Shown piece after piece: positions 8,080-15,150 of a stretch of 18,968 nucleotides of DNA. The translations under genes were made by a program, and so were the position numbers. The stretch is from DATKMP01 sp035541775. GTDB taxonomy: Bacteria; Bacteroidota; Ignavibacteria; UBA10030. The notes below the pieces were generated by a model, which was not told the DNA's origin, searched no databases, and saw only the letters and a program-made list of their open reading frames with translations. The stretch is from contig DATKMP010000023.1 in assembly GCA_035541775.1 (NCBI GenBank), positions 1 through 18,968 on the forward strand. Reading direction: 5' to 3'. Position 1 is the first letter of the stretch. Each line of letters opens with the position of its first letter.

Positions 8080-8083
8080 CTCC
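8080..8083 (-). promoter_or_regulatory. Ribosome binding site of zinc-finger gene (inside a hairpin)
   Basis: GGAG on the minus strand lies 7 bases before the ATG at 8072 and is the basis for choosing that start. It is the end of the 3' arm of the hairpin at 8080-8104. Confidence 0.6.
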
Positions 8084-8104
8084 ACGGTAAAAACATCCGT
8101 GGAG
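8080..8104 (-). promoter_or_regulatory. Perfect 8-bp hairpin covering the RBS of the zinc-finger gene
   Basis: On the minus strand CTCCACGG (8104-8097), a 9-base loop ATGTTTTTA (8096-8088) and CCGTGGAG (8087-8080) form a perfect stem. The 3' arm contains the GGAG Shine-Dalgarno sequence and the loop contains the alternative ATG at 8096. No T-run follows, so it is not an intrinsic terminator for the upstream DHOD-like gene, whose stop is 12 bases before the stem. It may limit translation initiation or be a processing site. Confidence 0.6.
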
Positions 8105-8116
8105 AACCAGTAGTTC

Positions 8117-9115
8117 CTAAACTAACGATTTAAAACGATTGAGCGCCTTCATATAATTTGCTCGTTCATACGCAGAAGGGTCCGCAATGGATTTATGACT
8201 CAAACTTCCTTTCATCTGTTCGACAGAAACATATTCATGCTCTGTCAACCAGTGTTCGACTTCTTTTACGGTTTTTGCAATATGCTCTGGCCCGTGCAAC
8301 AACAGCGCCGAGCACATCATAGTAATATCCGCACCAACCATAATCATTTTAATGACGTCTTCTGCGGTATGAATGCCGCTCGATGCTGCAATACTTGCAT
8401 TGATTTTTCCATGCAGTACTCCGATCCATCGCATCGGCAAACGATTATCGTTCGAATTGCTTAACGTGACACCGGGCGTTACATCTAATTCATCCAAATC
8501 GATATCCGGTTGATAAAAACGGTTGAACAGTACCAACCCATTGGCGCCTTCGTTGACCAACCGCTGTGCAAAATTCGGAAGCGAACTAAAGAACGGACTT
8601 AATTTAACAGCGATGGGAATTTTTACCGAAGAACGAACCCGTTTCAAAACATCCGAATACCGCCTTTCCACTTCCTGTGCGCTCACGGCGCTATCAGTTG
8701 CAACGTGGTAGACGTTTAATTCCAGTGCAGCGGCTCCGGCTTTTTCCATTTCCTTTGCATAGTTTGTCCAACCGCCCGGCGTTATGCCGTTCAAACTTCC
8801 GATAATCGGAATCGACAATTTTGAAGCTGCTTCGGAAAGAAGTTCGACATACTCTTCCGGTTCCAGATGATACTCGCCGGCATCGGGAAAATAGGATAAT
8901 GCTTCTGCAAAACTTTCCGTACCGTACGTTTTGTAATGATCGAGCGCATCGGATTCGTGCTCGATCTGCTCTTCGAATAAAGAATACATCACAATCGCTG
9001 CAACATGAGCATCTTCCAATCGGCGCATCGTGTCCATATTTTTTGATAACGGACTTGCAGACGCCACAATGGGGTTTTTTAATTTTAATCCAAGATACGA
9101 TGTTGATAAATCCAT
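8117..9115 (-). CDS. Dihydroorotate dehydrogenase-like FMN protein (PFOR-associated)
   Basis: From the ATG at 9115, preceded by a strong AAGGAGA site, the product is 332 residues and starts MDLSTSYLGLKLKNPIVASA, the standard N-terminus of this family; the frame runs on to 9163 but those residues are probably untranslated. The fold is a TIM-barrel FMN protein related to class 1 dihydroorotate dehydrogenase, with VKLSPFF (K171) and VLFNRF (N198) kept. However, the lysine of the TKS-type motif is replaced in IVMYSLF (Y44), and the orotate-binding N-x-(S/C)-C-P-N motif is replaced by LNVYHVATD (133-141). It is therefore unlikely to oxidise dihydroorotate. It follows nifJ by 91 bases on the same strand, an arrangement I recall as common in anaerobes; its real substrate is unknown to me. 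Confidence 0.9.
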   Translation of the reverse strand: MDLSTSYLGLKLKNPIVASASPLSKNMDTMRRLEDAHVAAIVMYSLFEEQIEHESDALDHYKTYGTESFAEALSYFPDAGEYHLEPEEYVELLSEAASKLSIPIIGSLNGITPGGWTNYAKEMEKAGAAALELNVYHVATDSAVSAQEVERRYSDVLKRVRSSVKIPIAVKLSPFFSSLPNFAQRLVNEGANGLVLFNRFYQPDIDLDELDVTPGVTLSNSNDNRLPMRWIGVLHGKINASIAASSGIHTAEDVIKMIMVGADITMMCSALLLHGPEHIAKTVKEVEHWLTEHEYVSVEQMKGSLSHKSIADPSAYERANYMKALNRFKSLV

Positions 9116-9122
9116 TTGAGTA

Positions 9123-9129
9123 TCTCCTT
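9123..9129 (-). promoter_or_regulatory. Strong Shine-Dalgarno of the DHOD-like gene
   Basis: AAGGAGA on the minus strand lies 7 bases before the ATG at 9115. It decides the start in favour of 9115 over the upstream in-frame codons. Confidence 0.75.
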
Positions 9130-9164
9130 GTTCGGGAAAATTTTCTCTGTGGAAGTTAAACATT

Positions 9165-9202
9165 CAAGCCGCCCCAATGGTTTCAGGGCGGCTTGTTTTT
9201 TT
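9165..9202 (+). terminator. GC-rich hairpin with T-run on the plus strand, after nifJ
   Basis: CAAGCCGCCC (9165-9174) and GGGCGGCTTG (9186-9195) form a perfect 10-bp stem with an 11-base loop, followed by seven T at 9196-9202. This is a textbook intrinsic terminator for plus-strand transcription. It lies about 11 bases beyond the stop codon of nifJ, which is on the minus strand; in that direction the stem is preceded by seven A and followed only by AATGTTTAAC. It may be a weak or processing terminator for nifJ, or it may stop antisense transcripts. Confidence 0.65.
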
Positions 9203-9206
9203 GCGA

Positions 9207-12200
9207 TTAATTTGTTGCGGGCTGTTGCGCCGTCGCTTCAAGGGCAAACTGCTCGTATAACGCCCAGCGAACTTTCACATCTTCTTCCGCAAGCTTGAGT
9301 AATTCTTTTGCACGCTCCGGCTGCGTTTTGGTCAGCACATTGAATCGTGTTTCTGTCGAAGTGAATTCCGACAAGACGCCCTTGGGCGCTTTGGAATCCA
9401 ACTTAAACGGATTCTTTCCTTCCTTTTGCAATTCCGGATTATAACGGAACAACGGGAAGTAACCGGTTTCAACAGCAACCTTTTGTTGAGACATGCCACG
9501 CGCCATATCGATGCCGTGTGCAATGCAATGTGAGTATGCGATGATAAGCGATGGGCCATCATGTGCTTCCGCTTCAATGAGCGCCTTCACCGTTTGAATG
9601 TCGTTATACCCGAGAGCGACACGTGCCACGTACACGTTGCCATAAAGCATCGCCATCAATCCAAGGTCTTTCTTGCCTAAGGATTTTCCGCTGGCAGCAA
9701 ATTTTGCAACTGCACCACGGCTTGTAGATTTCGACATTTGACCGCCGGTGTTGGAATATACTTCTGTGTCCAGCACAAGGACGTTAACATTTTGTCCCGA
9801 CGCGAGCACGTGATCCAATCCGCCGTAGCCGATATCGTATGCCCAGCCGTCGCCGCCCATAATCCAAACGCTGCGTTTTACAAGATGGTCTGCAACATCA
9901 AGCAAGCGTTTTGCTTCCGGCTTATGGATAGCCGCAAGCGTTGCTTTCAGTGCTTTCACGCGTTCACGCTGCTCGAAAATTTCTGCTTCATCTTTTTGTG
10001 AAGCCGTAAGCAACGCGGTTGCCAGATCGTTTCCGATTTCGTTCGCAAGTCCTTTCACATATTCTTTTGCAATCTCATGCAGTTTATCAACCGTCAAACG
10101 CATGCCAAGCCCAAACTCCGCATTGTCTTCAAACAAAGAATTTGCCCACGATGGACCGCGTCCGTTGTGATCGACGGCCCACGGTGTTGTCGGCAGATTG
10201 CCTCCGTAGATCGATGAACATCCTGTGGCGTTGGCAACCAACATGCGGTCGCCGAATAACTGACTGACAAGTTTGATGTATGGTGTTTCGCCGCAACCCG
10301 AACACGCACCGCTGAATTCAAACAGCGGGCGAAGAAATTGCGATCCTTTAACCGAATCGGTTTTCACCGTGCGGCGATCGACATCTGGAATGTTGAGGAA
10401 GAAATCAAAGTTCGCTCGTTCTTGCTCGCGAATCGGCGGCTGCGGCTTCATATTGATCGCTTTCACCTTTGCTTCTTTCTTGCTCTTTGCAGGGCACACT
10501 TCGACGCACAATCCACAGCCCGTGCAATCTTCCGGTGCGACTTGAATCGTGTATTTCTTTCCTTTGTATTCCGGTCCGCGGTAATCCATCGATTTAAATT
10601 CTGCGGGCGCTGCAGAAAGTTCTGCCGGATCGTACACCTTTGCGCGAATCGCTGCGTGCGGGCATACCATTGGGCACTTGTTGCATTGAATACAGACATC
10701 GGTTTCCCATACAGGAATTTCGAGCGCGATGTTTCTCTTTTCCCATTGTGCCGTGGCAGTCGGGAATGTTCCATCGACTGGAAATGCGCTGACGGGCAAT
10801 TGTTCGCCGTTGCCGGCGATGATTTTTGCCGTAACATCCTGCACAAATTTTGGCGCCTTTGCCGAAACAACCGGAGGCATTTCAATCGTGCTGGTAACAG
10901 TGGCGGGAATTTTTACTTCGAATAAATTGGCGAGCGTTTGATCGACGGCGGCATAATTTTTTTGAACGACGGCTTCGCCTTTTTTGCTGTACGTTTTTTT
11001 GATGGAATATTTAATCGCTTCGATCGCTTTGTCGCGCGGCAGCACACCGGAGATGGCAAAGAAGCATGTTTGCATAATGGTGTTGACGCGGCTGCCCATG
11101 CCAGCGGCTTTCGCAACTTCGTATGCATCGATGACATACAGTTTCAATTTTTTATCGATGATTTGTTTTTGAATATGTTTCGGCAAATGATTCCAGACTT
11201 CATCCTTGCCGTAAATGCTGTTCAGCAAGAATGTTCCGCCGGGGATCGCCGCTTGCAACACATCGAATTTTTCGAGGAAAAACCATTGATGGCATGCAAT
11301 AAAATTTGCGCGCTCAATCAAGTAAATAGAGCGGATCGGCCGGGGGCCAAATCGCAAATGCGATGTTGTGGTGGAGCCGGACTTTTTGGAATCATACACA
11401 AAATATCCCTGTGCATAATTTTCGGTGTCTTCACCGATAATTTTGATAGAGTTTTTGTTTGCACCGACCGTACCGTCTGCGCCCAATCCGTAGAAAATAG
11501 CGCGAACCACATCGTCTTTTTCGATGGAAAATTCTTGGTCATAGTCCAAACTGGTATGCATCACATCGTCGTTAATGCCGACGGTAAAATGATTTTTGGG
11601 CGCGGACTTTTTCAATTCATCGAACACTGCTTTGATCATGGCAGGCGTGAATTCTTTGGAAGATAAGCCGTAACGTCCGCCAATAACACGCGGCACCGAT
11701 TTAAACGGCAACGTCCCGGCGGCGGCGGCTTCATTTAACGCAGTCACCACATCTAAATACAATGGCTCACCGGTTGAACCGGTTTCTTTTGTACGATCCA
11801 GAACGGCAATTTGCTTTACTGTTGCAGGTAATGCATCAATAAAATGTTTGATCGAGAACGGACGATAGAGGCGGACTTTTAAGACGCCGACTTTTTCGCC
11901 TTTGGCGGTCAGATCGTCAACTGTCTCGTGAGTTGTTTCTGCGCCGGAGCCCATCATAACAATCACGCGTTCTGCATCCGCTGCACCGACATATTGGAAT
12001 AATTTGTATTCGCGCCCGGTCACTTTGGCAAACTTATCCATTTGTTGTTGAACGATACCCGGGACTTCTTCATAATATTTGTTTGCAGCTTCACGCGCCT
12101 GGAAGAATACGTCGGGATTTTGCGCCGTGCCGCGAAGCAGCGGATGCTCCGGCGACAATGCGCGTTCACGATGTTTGCGCACCATCTCATCGCTGATCAT

Positions 12201-12785
12201 TGCACGAAAATCATCATCGCTCAACTGTTCGATCTTCATCACTTCGTGCGATGTGCGGAAGCCGTCGAAGAAATGAACAAAGGGTACGCGCGATTCAAAT
12301 GTGGAGGCGTACGAAATCAGCGCAAGATCCATTGTCTCTTGAACGGAATTTGCGGAAAGCATTGCCCAGCCGCATTGCCGCACGGACATGACATCGCTGT
12401 GATCGCCGAAAATGGAAAGTGCATGTGTGGCAAGCGTGCGAGCGGCAATGTGGAATACCGTCGAGGTCAATTCGCCGGCAATTTTATACATATTCGGAAT
12501 CATCAACAATAGGCCTTGCGATGCGGTGAACGTGCATGAAAGTGCACCGGCTTGTAATGCTCCATGCACTGCGCCGGCAGCGCCGCCTTCGCTTTGCATT
12601 TCGACCACTTTGGGAACGGTGCCCCAAAGATTTTTCTTTCCCTGTGCAGACCATTCATCCGCCCACTCGCCCATGTTGGATGATGGAGTGATAGGATAAA
12701 TTGCAATGACTTCGTTGAGTTTATGCGCAACGTAAGCAGCAGCTTCGTTGCCATCAATCGTGACTGTTCGTTTTTTTTCTGACAT
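9207..12785 (-). CDS. nifJ: Pyruvate:ferredoxin (flavodoxin) oxidoreductase, single-chain
   Basis: The 1192-residue protein is a complete homodimer-type PFOR. In order: the pyruvate-binding domain with YPITPSS (30-36), the transketolase C-like domain (about 260-385), the gamma domain with GADGTVGANKNSIKII (435-450), the EKR linker, a two-cluster ferredoxin domain (C698, C701, C704, C708 and C754, C757, C760, C764) and the TPP domain (about 825-1175). The proximal cluster ligands are C828, C831, C856 and C1087, and the TPP motif is GGDGWAYDIGYGG (977-989). It oxidises pyruvate with CoA to acetyl-CoA and CO2, reducing ferredoxin or flavodoxin; the reverse reaction is possible in autotrophs. The C-terminus ends soon after the TPP domain, without the long protective extension of the oxygen-tolerant Desulfovibrio africanus enzyme. 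Only a weak AAGAGA-type RBS precedes the ATG. Confidence 0.97.
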   Translation of the reverse strand: MSEKKRTVTIDGNEAAAYVAHKLNEVIAIYPITPSSNMGEWADEWSAQGKKNLWGTVPKVVEMQSEGGAAGAVHGALQAGALSCTFTASQGLLLMIPNMYKIAGELTSTVFHIAARTLATHALSIFGDHSDVMSVRQCGWAMLSANSVQETMDLALISYASTFESRVPFVHFFDGFRTSHEVMKIEQLSDDDFRAMISDEMVRKHRERALSPEHPLLRGTAQNPDVFFQAREAANKYYEEVPGIVQQQMDKFAKVTGREYKLFQYVGAADAERVIVMMGSGAETTHETVDDLTAKGEKVGVLKVRLYRPFSIKHFIDALPATVKQIAVLDRTKETGSTGEPLYLDVVTALNEAAAAGTLPFKSVPRVIGGRYGLSSKEFTPAMIKAVFDELKKSAPKNHFTVGINDDVMHTSLDYDQEFSIEKDDVVRAIFYGLGADGTVGANKNSIKIIGEDTENYAQGYFVYDSKKSGSTTTSHLRFGPRPIRSIYLIERANFIACHQWFFLEKFDVLQAAIPGGTFLLNSIYGKDEVWNHLPKHIQKQIIDKKLKLYVIDAYEVAKAAGMGSRVNTIMQTCFFAISGVLPRDKAIEAIKYSIKKTYSKKGEAVVQKNYAAVDQTLANLFEVKIPATVTSTIEMPPVVSAKAPKFVQDVTAKIIAGNGEQLPVSAFPVDGTFPTATAQWEKRNIALEIPVWETDVCIQCNKCPMVCPHAAIRAKVYDPAELSAAPAEFKSMDYRGPEYKGKKYTIQVAPEDCTGCGLCVEVCPAKSKKEAKVKAINMKPQPPIREQERANFDFFLNIPDVDRRTVKTDSVKGSQFLRPLFEFSGACSGCGETPYIKLVSQLFGDRMLVANATGCSSIYGGNLPTTPWAVDHNGRGPSWANSLFEDNAEFGLGMRLTVDKLHEIAKEYVKGLANEIGNDLATALLTASQKDEAEIFEQRERVKALKATLAAIHKPEAKRLLDVADHLVKRSVWIMGGDGWAYDIGYGGLDHVLASGQNVNVLVLDTEVYSNTGGQMSKSTSRGAVAKFAASGKSLGKKDLGLMAMLYGNVYVARVALGYNDIQTVKALIEAEAHDGPSLIIAYSHCIAHGIDMARGMSQQKVAVETGYFPLFRYNPELQKEGKNPFKLDSKAPKGVLSEFTSTETRFNVLTKTQPERAKELLKLAEEDVKVRWALYEQFALEATAQQPATN

Positions 12786-12996
12786 TGTGTTTATCTCTTT
12801 TTAGTAGTAAGTGATAGATCGTCTCTCAAAACATATTTGATGCCGCCGTAAGAGTTACAAAATCCGTTCCATAATCAACAGTGTAGAAACAATCGAAATT
12901 GAACGCTATAACGGTTTCATTTTTTTTGTTGTTGCAGAATTGAGATTTTTTTTGGTTCAATTTGCAGATTTAAATGTAATAAAAAAATCCCCCGCC
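12786..12996. promoter_or_regulatory. Non-coding interval upstream of nifJ with A/T tracts
   Basis: This 211-base gap separates the radical SAM gene from nifJ and must carry the nifJ promoter if nifJ is not read through from upstream. It has two runs of eight T (12920-12927 and 12946-12953), each followed by a GCAGA (12934-12938, 12964-12968), and an A-run near 12981-12987. These phased A-tracts may bend DNA or act as an UP-like element. I do not see a clear sigma-70, sigma-54, FNR or Fur site, nor an open reading frame or structured RNA that I recognise. Confidence 0.45.
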
Positions 12997-13926
12997 TCAA
13001 AGAGCTTGATAAAATTGTTCTCCCTCAAACCGGTACGATTTTACCAAGTGCTGCCGTTCAAGATCGGTTAACGCTTCGAATAATTCTTGTTTTTGCAATG
13101 CCAAAGAGGATATCATTCCTTCTATTGTCATTGCGCGGCGCTTTAGTAAAGAGAGAACCGCTTGTGTATCGACTATTCGTTCCTCGGTTTTATGCTTTTC
13201 CTTGAAAACGCCGACAATTTCGCATCGTTCGCCAAAAATTTTTTGAATTTCTTTCATCCGCTGTTCACTAACAGGCAATGCAAATGCTTCCGCAGGCGGA
13301 CGCACAACCGTGTTGATATGCACTTTGTCCGGTTGAATGTGTTGAATGACCTCCTTCATCCATTGCACTTCATCATCGTGATCGTTCATTCCGCGGACAA
13401 ATAAAATTTCTAGCCAATATTGTCCATGAAATTCATGACGAAACAATTTCAGTCCCTCGACAATGTCGGCAATACGTAATCGGGGATGCGGACGATCTAC
13501 TGCTTCAAAGACTTCTTGCGTCACAGCATCAAGCGATGGCGAAACAATGTCGGCTTCCAATAAATCACGGCGAACATCCGGCAAGAATAATAATGTGCCG
13601 TTTGTCAAGACTGCAATCGAAACTTGCGTCAGTTGCTTGATGCCATGAATAATTTCGCCGATCTTCGAGTTCAGCGTCGGTTCGCCGGAACCGGAAATTG
13701 TGATGTGGTCAAGATGGGAATATTGTTTCAACGCTTCTTTCACTTCGGCAAGAATATCGATTGTCAAAACATATTCTTTTCGTGCAAGCCCGCGTTTGTC
13801 CGTCAAGCCGACTTCACAATAGATGCAATCCAACGTACATAACTTGCGCGGAATAATATCTACCCCAAGTGAAAGGCCGAGACGCCGGGAAGGAACGGGG
13901 CCAAAAATATATTTCCACGAATTCAT
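12997..13926 (-). CDS. Radical SAM protein (COG0731-type) with C-terminal winged-helix-like region
   Basis: From the ATG at 13926 the protein has 309 residues and begins YIFGPVPSRRLGLSLGVD, the conserved start of COG0731-type radical SAM proteins. The 4Fe-4S cysteines are C30-x3-C34-x2-C37 (CTLDCIYCEVG). SGSGEPTL and VLTNGTLL are the usual SAM-binding barrel motifs. The last 60 or so residues (from about TQAVLSLLKRRAMTIEGM) look like a winged helix. COG0731 includes relatives of the TYW1 wyosine enzyme, but bacteria make no wyosine, so the substrate here is unknown. A GTG at 13959 would add 11 residues; the ATG is preferred because it fits the family start, though no good Shine-Dalgarno supports either. 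It lies 41 bases after the DUF2721 gene. Confidence 0.9.
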   Translation of the reverse strand: MNSWKYIFGPVPSRRLGLSLGVDIIPRKLCTLDCIYCEVGLTDKRGLARKEYVLTIDILAEVKEALKQYSHLDHITISGSGEPTLNSKIGEIIHGIKQLTQVSIAVLTNGTLLFLPDVRRDLLEADIVSPSLDAVTQEVFEAVDRPHPRLRIADIVEGLKLFRHEFHGQYWLEILFVRGMNDHDDEVQWMKEVIQHIQPDKVHINTVVRPPAEAFALPVSEQRMKEIQKIFGERCEIVGVFKEKHKTEERIVDTQAVLSLLKRRAMTIEGMISSLALQKQELFEALTDLERQHLVKSYRFEGEQFYQAL

Positions 13927-13967
13927 GTTCTTATGAAGCTTCTTTACACAGGATAACACGTCGCCGG

Positions 13968-14372
13968 TTATTTTTGTTTCGCGATGATTTCGACATCATG
14001 GATTTGAAGAGAAAGTGCATCTATCGACACCTGAACTTCTCGCAGCGATAATGCTAGAGAAATCAGGAGCAGCACAAGACTTCCGCCGAATACCCACTTA
14101 GCAGCAACCGTAAATCCTGTGAACAACAAGACCATACACAGGACGCATCCGAAAAAACTCGCCACGCCGAAGACTTGCATATTCCGAATAATACCGATGC
14201 GGTATTTTAAGTTTTGTAACTGCCCTTTTATATGCTCATCCGGTTTTTCTTTGTATCGTCGATACAGGTCGCGGATCAATGCAGCGAGCGCCAAGAATCG
14301 ACTGGTATATGCCAGCAGCAATAGCGAGATAGCGGGAAAAAGTAATGCCGGTGTTGTCAGTGTAAGTTCCAT
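13968..14372 (-). CDS. DUF2721 family membrane protein
   Basis: The ATG at 14372 is preceded by AAGGAG at a spacing of 8, giving a 134-residue protein; the frame extends to 14420 but that extension is probably not translated. It starts with TPALLFPAISLLLLAYTSRF, the typical opening of DUF2721, with a first membrane helix (about 10-30), a basic cytoplasmic loop (about 34-65) and two further helices (about 66-88 and 90-110). The tail is soluble and acidic/mixed. The family has no established function. It sits between the methyltransferase and the radical SAM gene on the same strand, and neither neighbour suggests a clear role. Confidence 0.85.
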   Translation of the reverse strand: MELTLTTPALLFPAISLLLLAYTSRFLALAALIRDLYRRYKEKPDEHIKGQLQNLKYRIGIIRNMQVFGVASFFGCVLCMVLLFTGFTVAAKWVFGGSLVLLLISLALSLREVQVSIDALSLQIHDVEIIAKQK

Positions 14373-14380
14373 CGCGTGTT

Positions 14381-14386
14381 CTCCTT
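14381..14386 (-). promoter_or_regulatory. Shine-Dalgarno of the DUF2721 gene
   Basis: AAGGAG on the minus strand sits 8 bases before the ATG at 14372 and selects that start over the upstream in-frame codons. Confidence 0.7.
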
Positions 14387-14466
14387 TTAAAAACATAGGA
14401 AGAAATAACAAGGGAAGCAACGCAGAGGATTACGACAACGTTAAACATCTTTATTGAATGCGGGCA

Positions 14467-15123
14467 TTATTCACTTACCCGCATAAGAGTTACAACATTC
14501 CTTGGCCACCATCGGATACAAGTTAAAACTCGAATCGGCCAGGGCGACCGTCCGCCGAAGAAACGTGCGGCAATTTGTGTTCCCGGCATCACACTCTCGA
14601 ATGACTCATAGACAATCTTGAAGCCATGAGCTTTCGCTAGCATACGATGCGCTCTCCTCGAAAAGGGGCGAAGATGAGTCGGATCATCCCATATCCATCG
14701 CTGTGCATCCGGCGAAATCAAAAGCAAGAAGCCGTTGGGTTTCAGTACTTTCCGAATCCAGGTCATCAACGAATGCCCGCTTGCCACATGTTCAATAATG
14801 TCCTTACAGATCACGAGATCAAATTTGCGCCCAAGCGAAGTCGGATTGTTGGCATCCCAAACTCGAAAATAATTTTCAGAGTCCTTCTTGGTCCATCCCT
14901 TTTTATCGGACCAGTAAGCGCGTGCCTCCTTAATAGCCGCCGGGTTGTTGTCAAGGCCAACGTAGTTCGAAAAGAATCCTGCAAGCCATCCTCGATTGCA
15001 ACCGACATCGAGAACAAATGAGGCCGCTGGGTCAACATTTTTGCCTATAAACGCAAGCGTGTCAGCATAATTGCCCGGAGCCATTCCGTCTGTCTTCGCA
15101 TCATCACGCCAATAGTCTGCCAT
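14467..15123 (-). CDS. Class I SAM-dependent methyltransferase
   Basis: From the ATG at 15123 the product is 218 residues. It has motif I VLDVGCNRG (37-45), the acidic VGLDNN at the end of beta-2 (55-60), KDIIEHV (107-113) and LKPNGFLLL (127-135), all of a Methyltransf_11/23-like Rossmann fold. The later HLRPFSRRAHRMLAKAHGF resembles O- or C-methyltransferases of the UbiG/sugar-modifying type. The C-terminus is Arg/Trp-rich (RFFGGRSPWPIRVLTCIRWW) and might contact membrane or a large substrate. The substrate is not recognisable. An in-frame TTG at 15141 is a less likely start. It begins 27 bases after the hybrid kinase stop and is probably cotranscribed with it. Confidence 0.85.
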   Translation of the reverse strand: MADYWRDDAKTDGMAPGNYADTLAFIGKNVDPAASFVLDVGCNRGWLAGFFSNYVGLDNNPAAIKEARAYWSDKKGWTKKDSENYFRVWDANNPTSLGRKFDLVICKDIIEHVASGHSLMTWIRKVLKPNGFLLLISPDAQRWIWDDPTHLRPFSRRAHRMLAKAHGFKIVYESFESVMPGTQIAARFFGGRSPWPIRVLTCIRWWPRNVVTLMRVSE

Positions 15124-15150
15124 CGCAATTTTTTCTTTCAAGTTCTCTCG

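Noticed and set aside
9116..9163. N-terminal extension of the DHOD-like protein to 9163.
   Set aside because: A strong AAGGAGA lies inside it, 7 bases before the ATG at 9115, and the family begins at MDLSTSYLGL.
10338..10925. Long plus-strand frame (195 codons) inside nifJ.
   Set aside because: It lies wholly within the certain PFOR coding sequence on the other strand and has Arg/Cys/Phe-rich composition typical of antisense shadows.
10938..11666. Plus-strand frame of 242 codons antisense to nifJ.
   Set aside because: Although long, it is antisense to the conserved gamma and EKR domains of PFOR; its composition (many Phe, Asp, Ile) follows from the PFOR codons and shows no domain.
12980..13002. 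G-run followed by seven T just after the radical SAM stop, considered as an intrinsic terminator.
   Set aside because: A T-run is present on the minus strand, but I cannot find a stem of more than 3 bp before it.
14236..14448. Minus-strand 70-codon frame starting with a hydrophobic segment upstream of the DUF2721 gene.
   Set aside because: It runs out of frame deep into the DUF2721 gene, which has a strong Shine-Dalgarno and family match; the hydrophobic start is likely chance.
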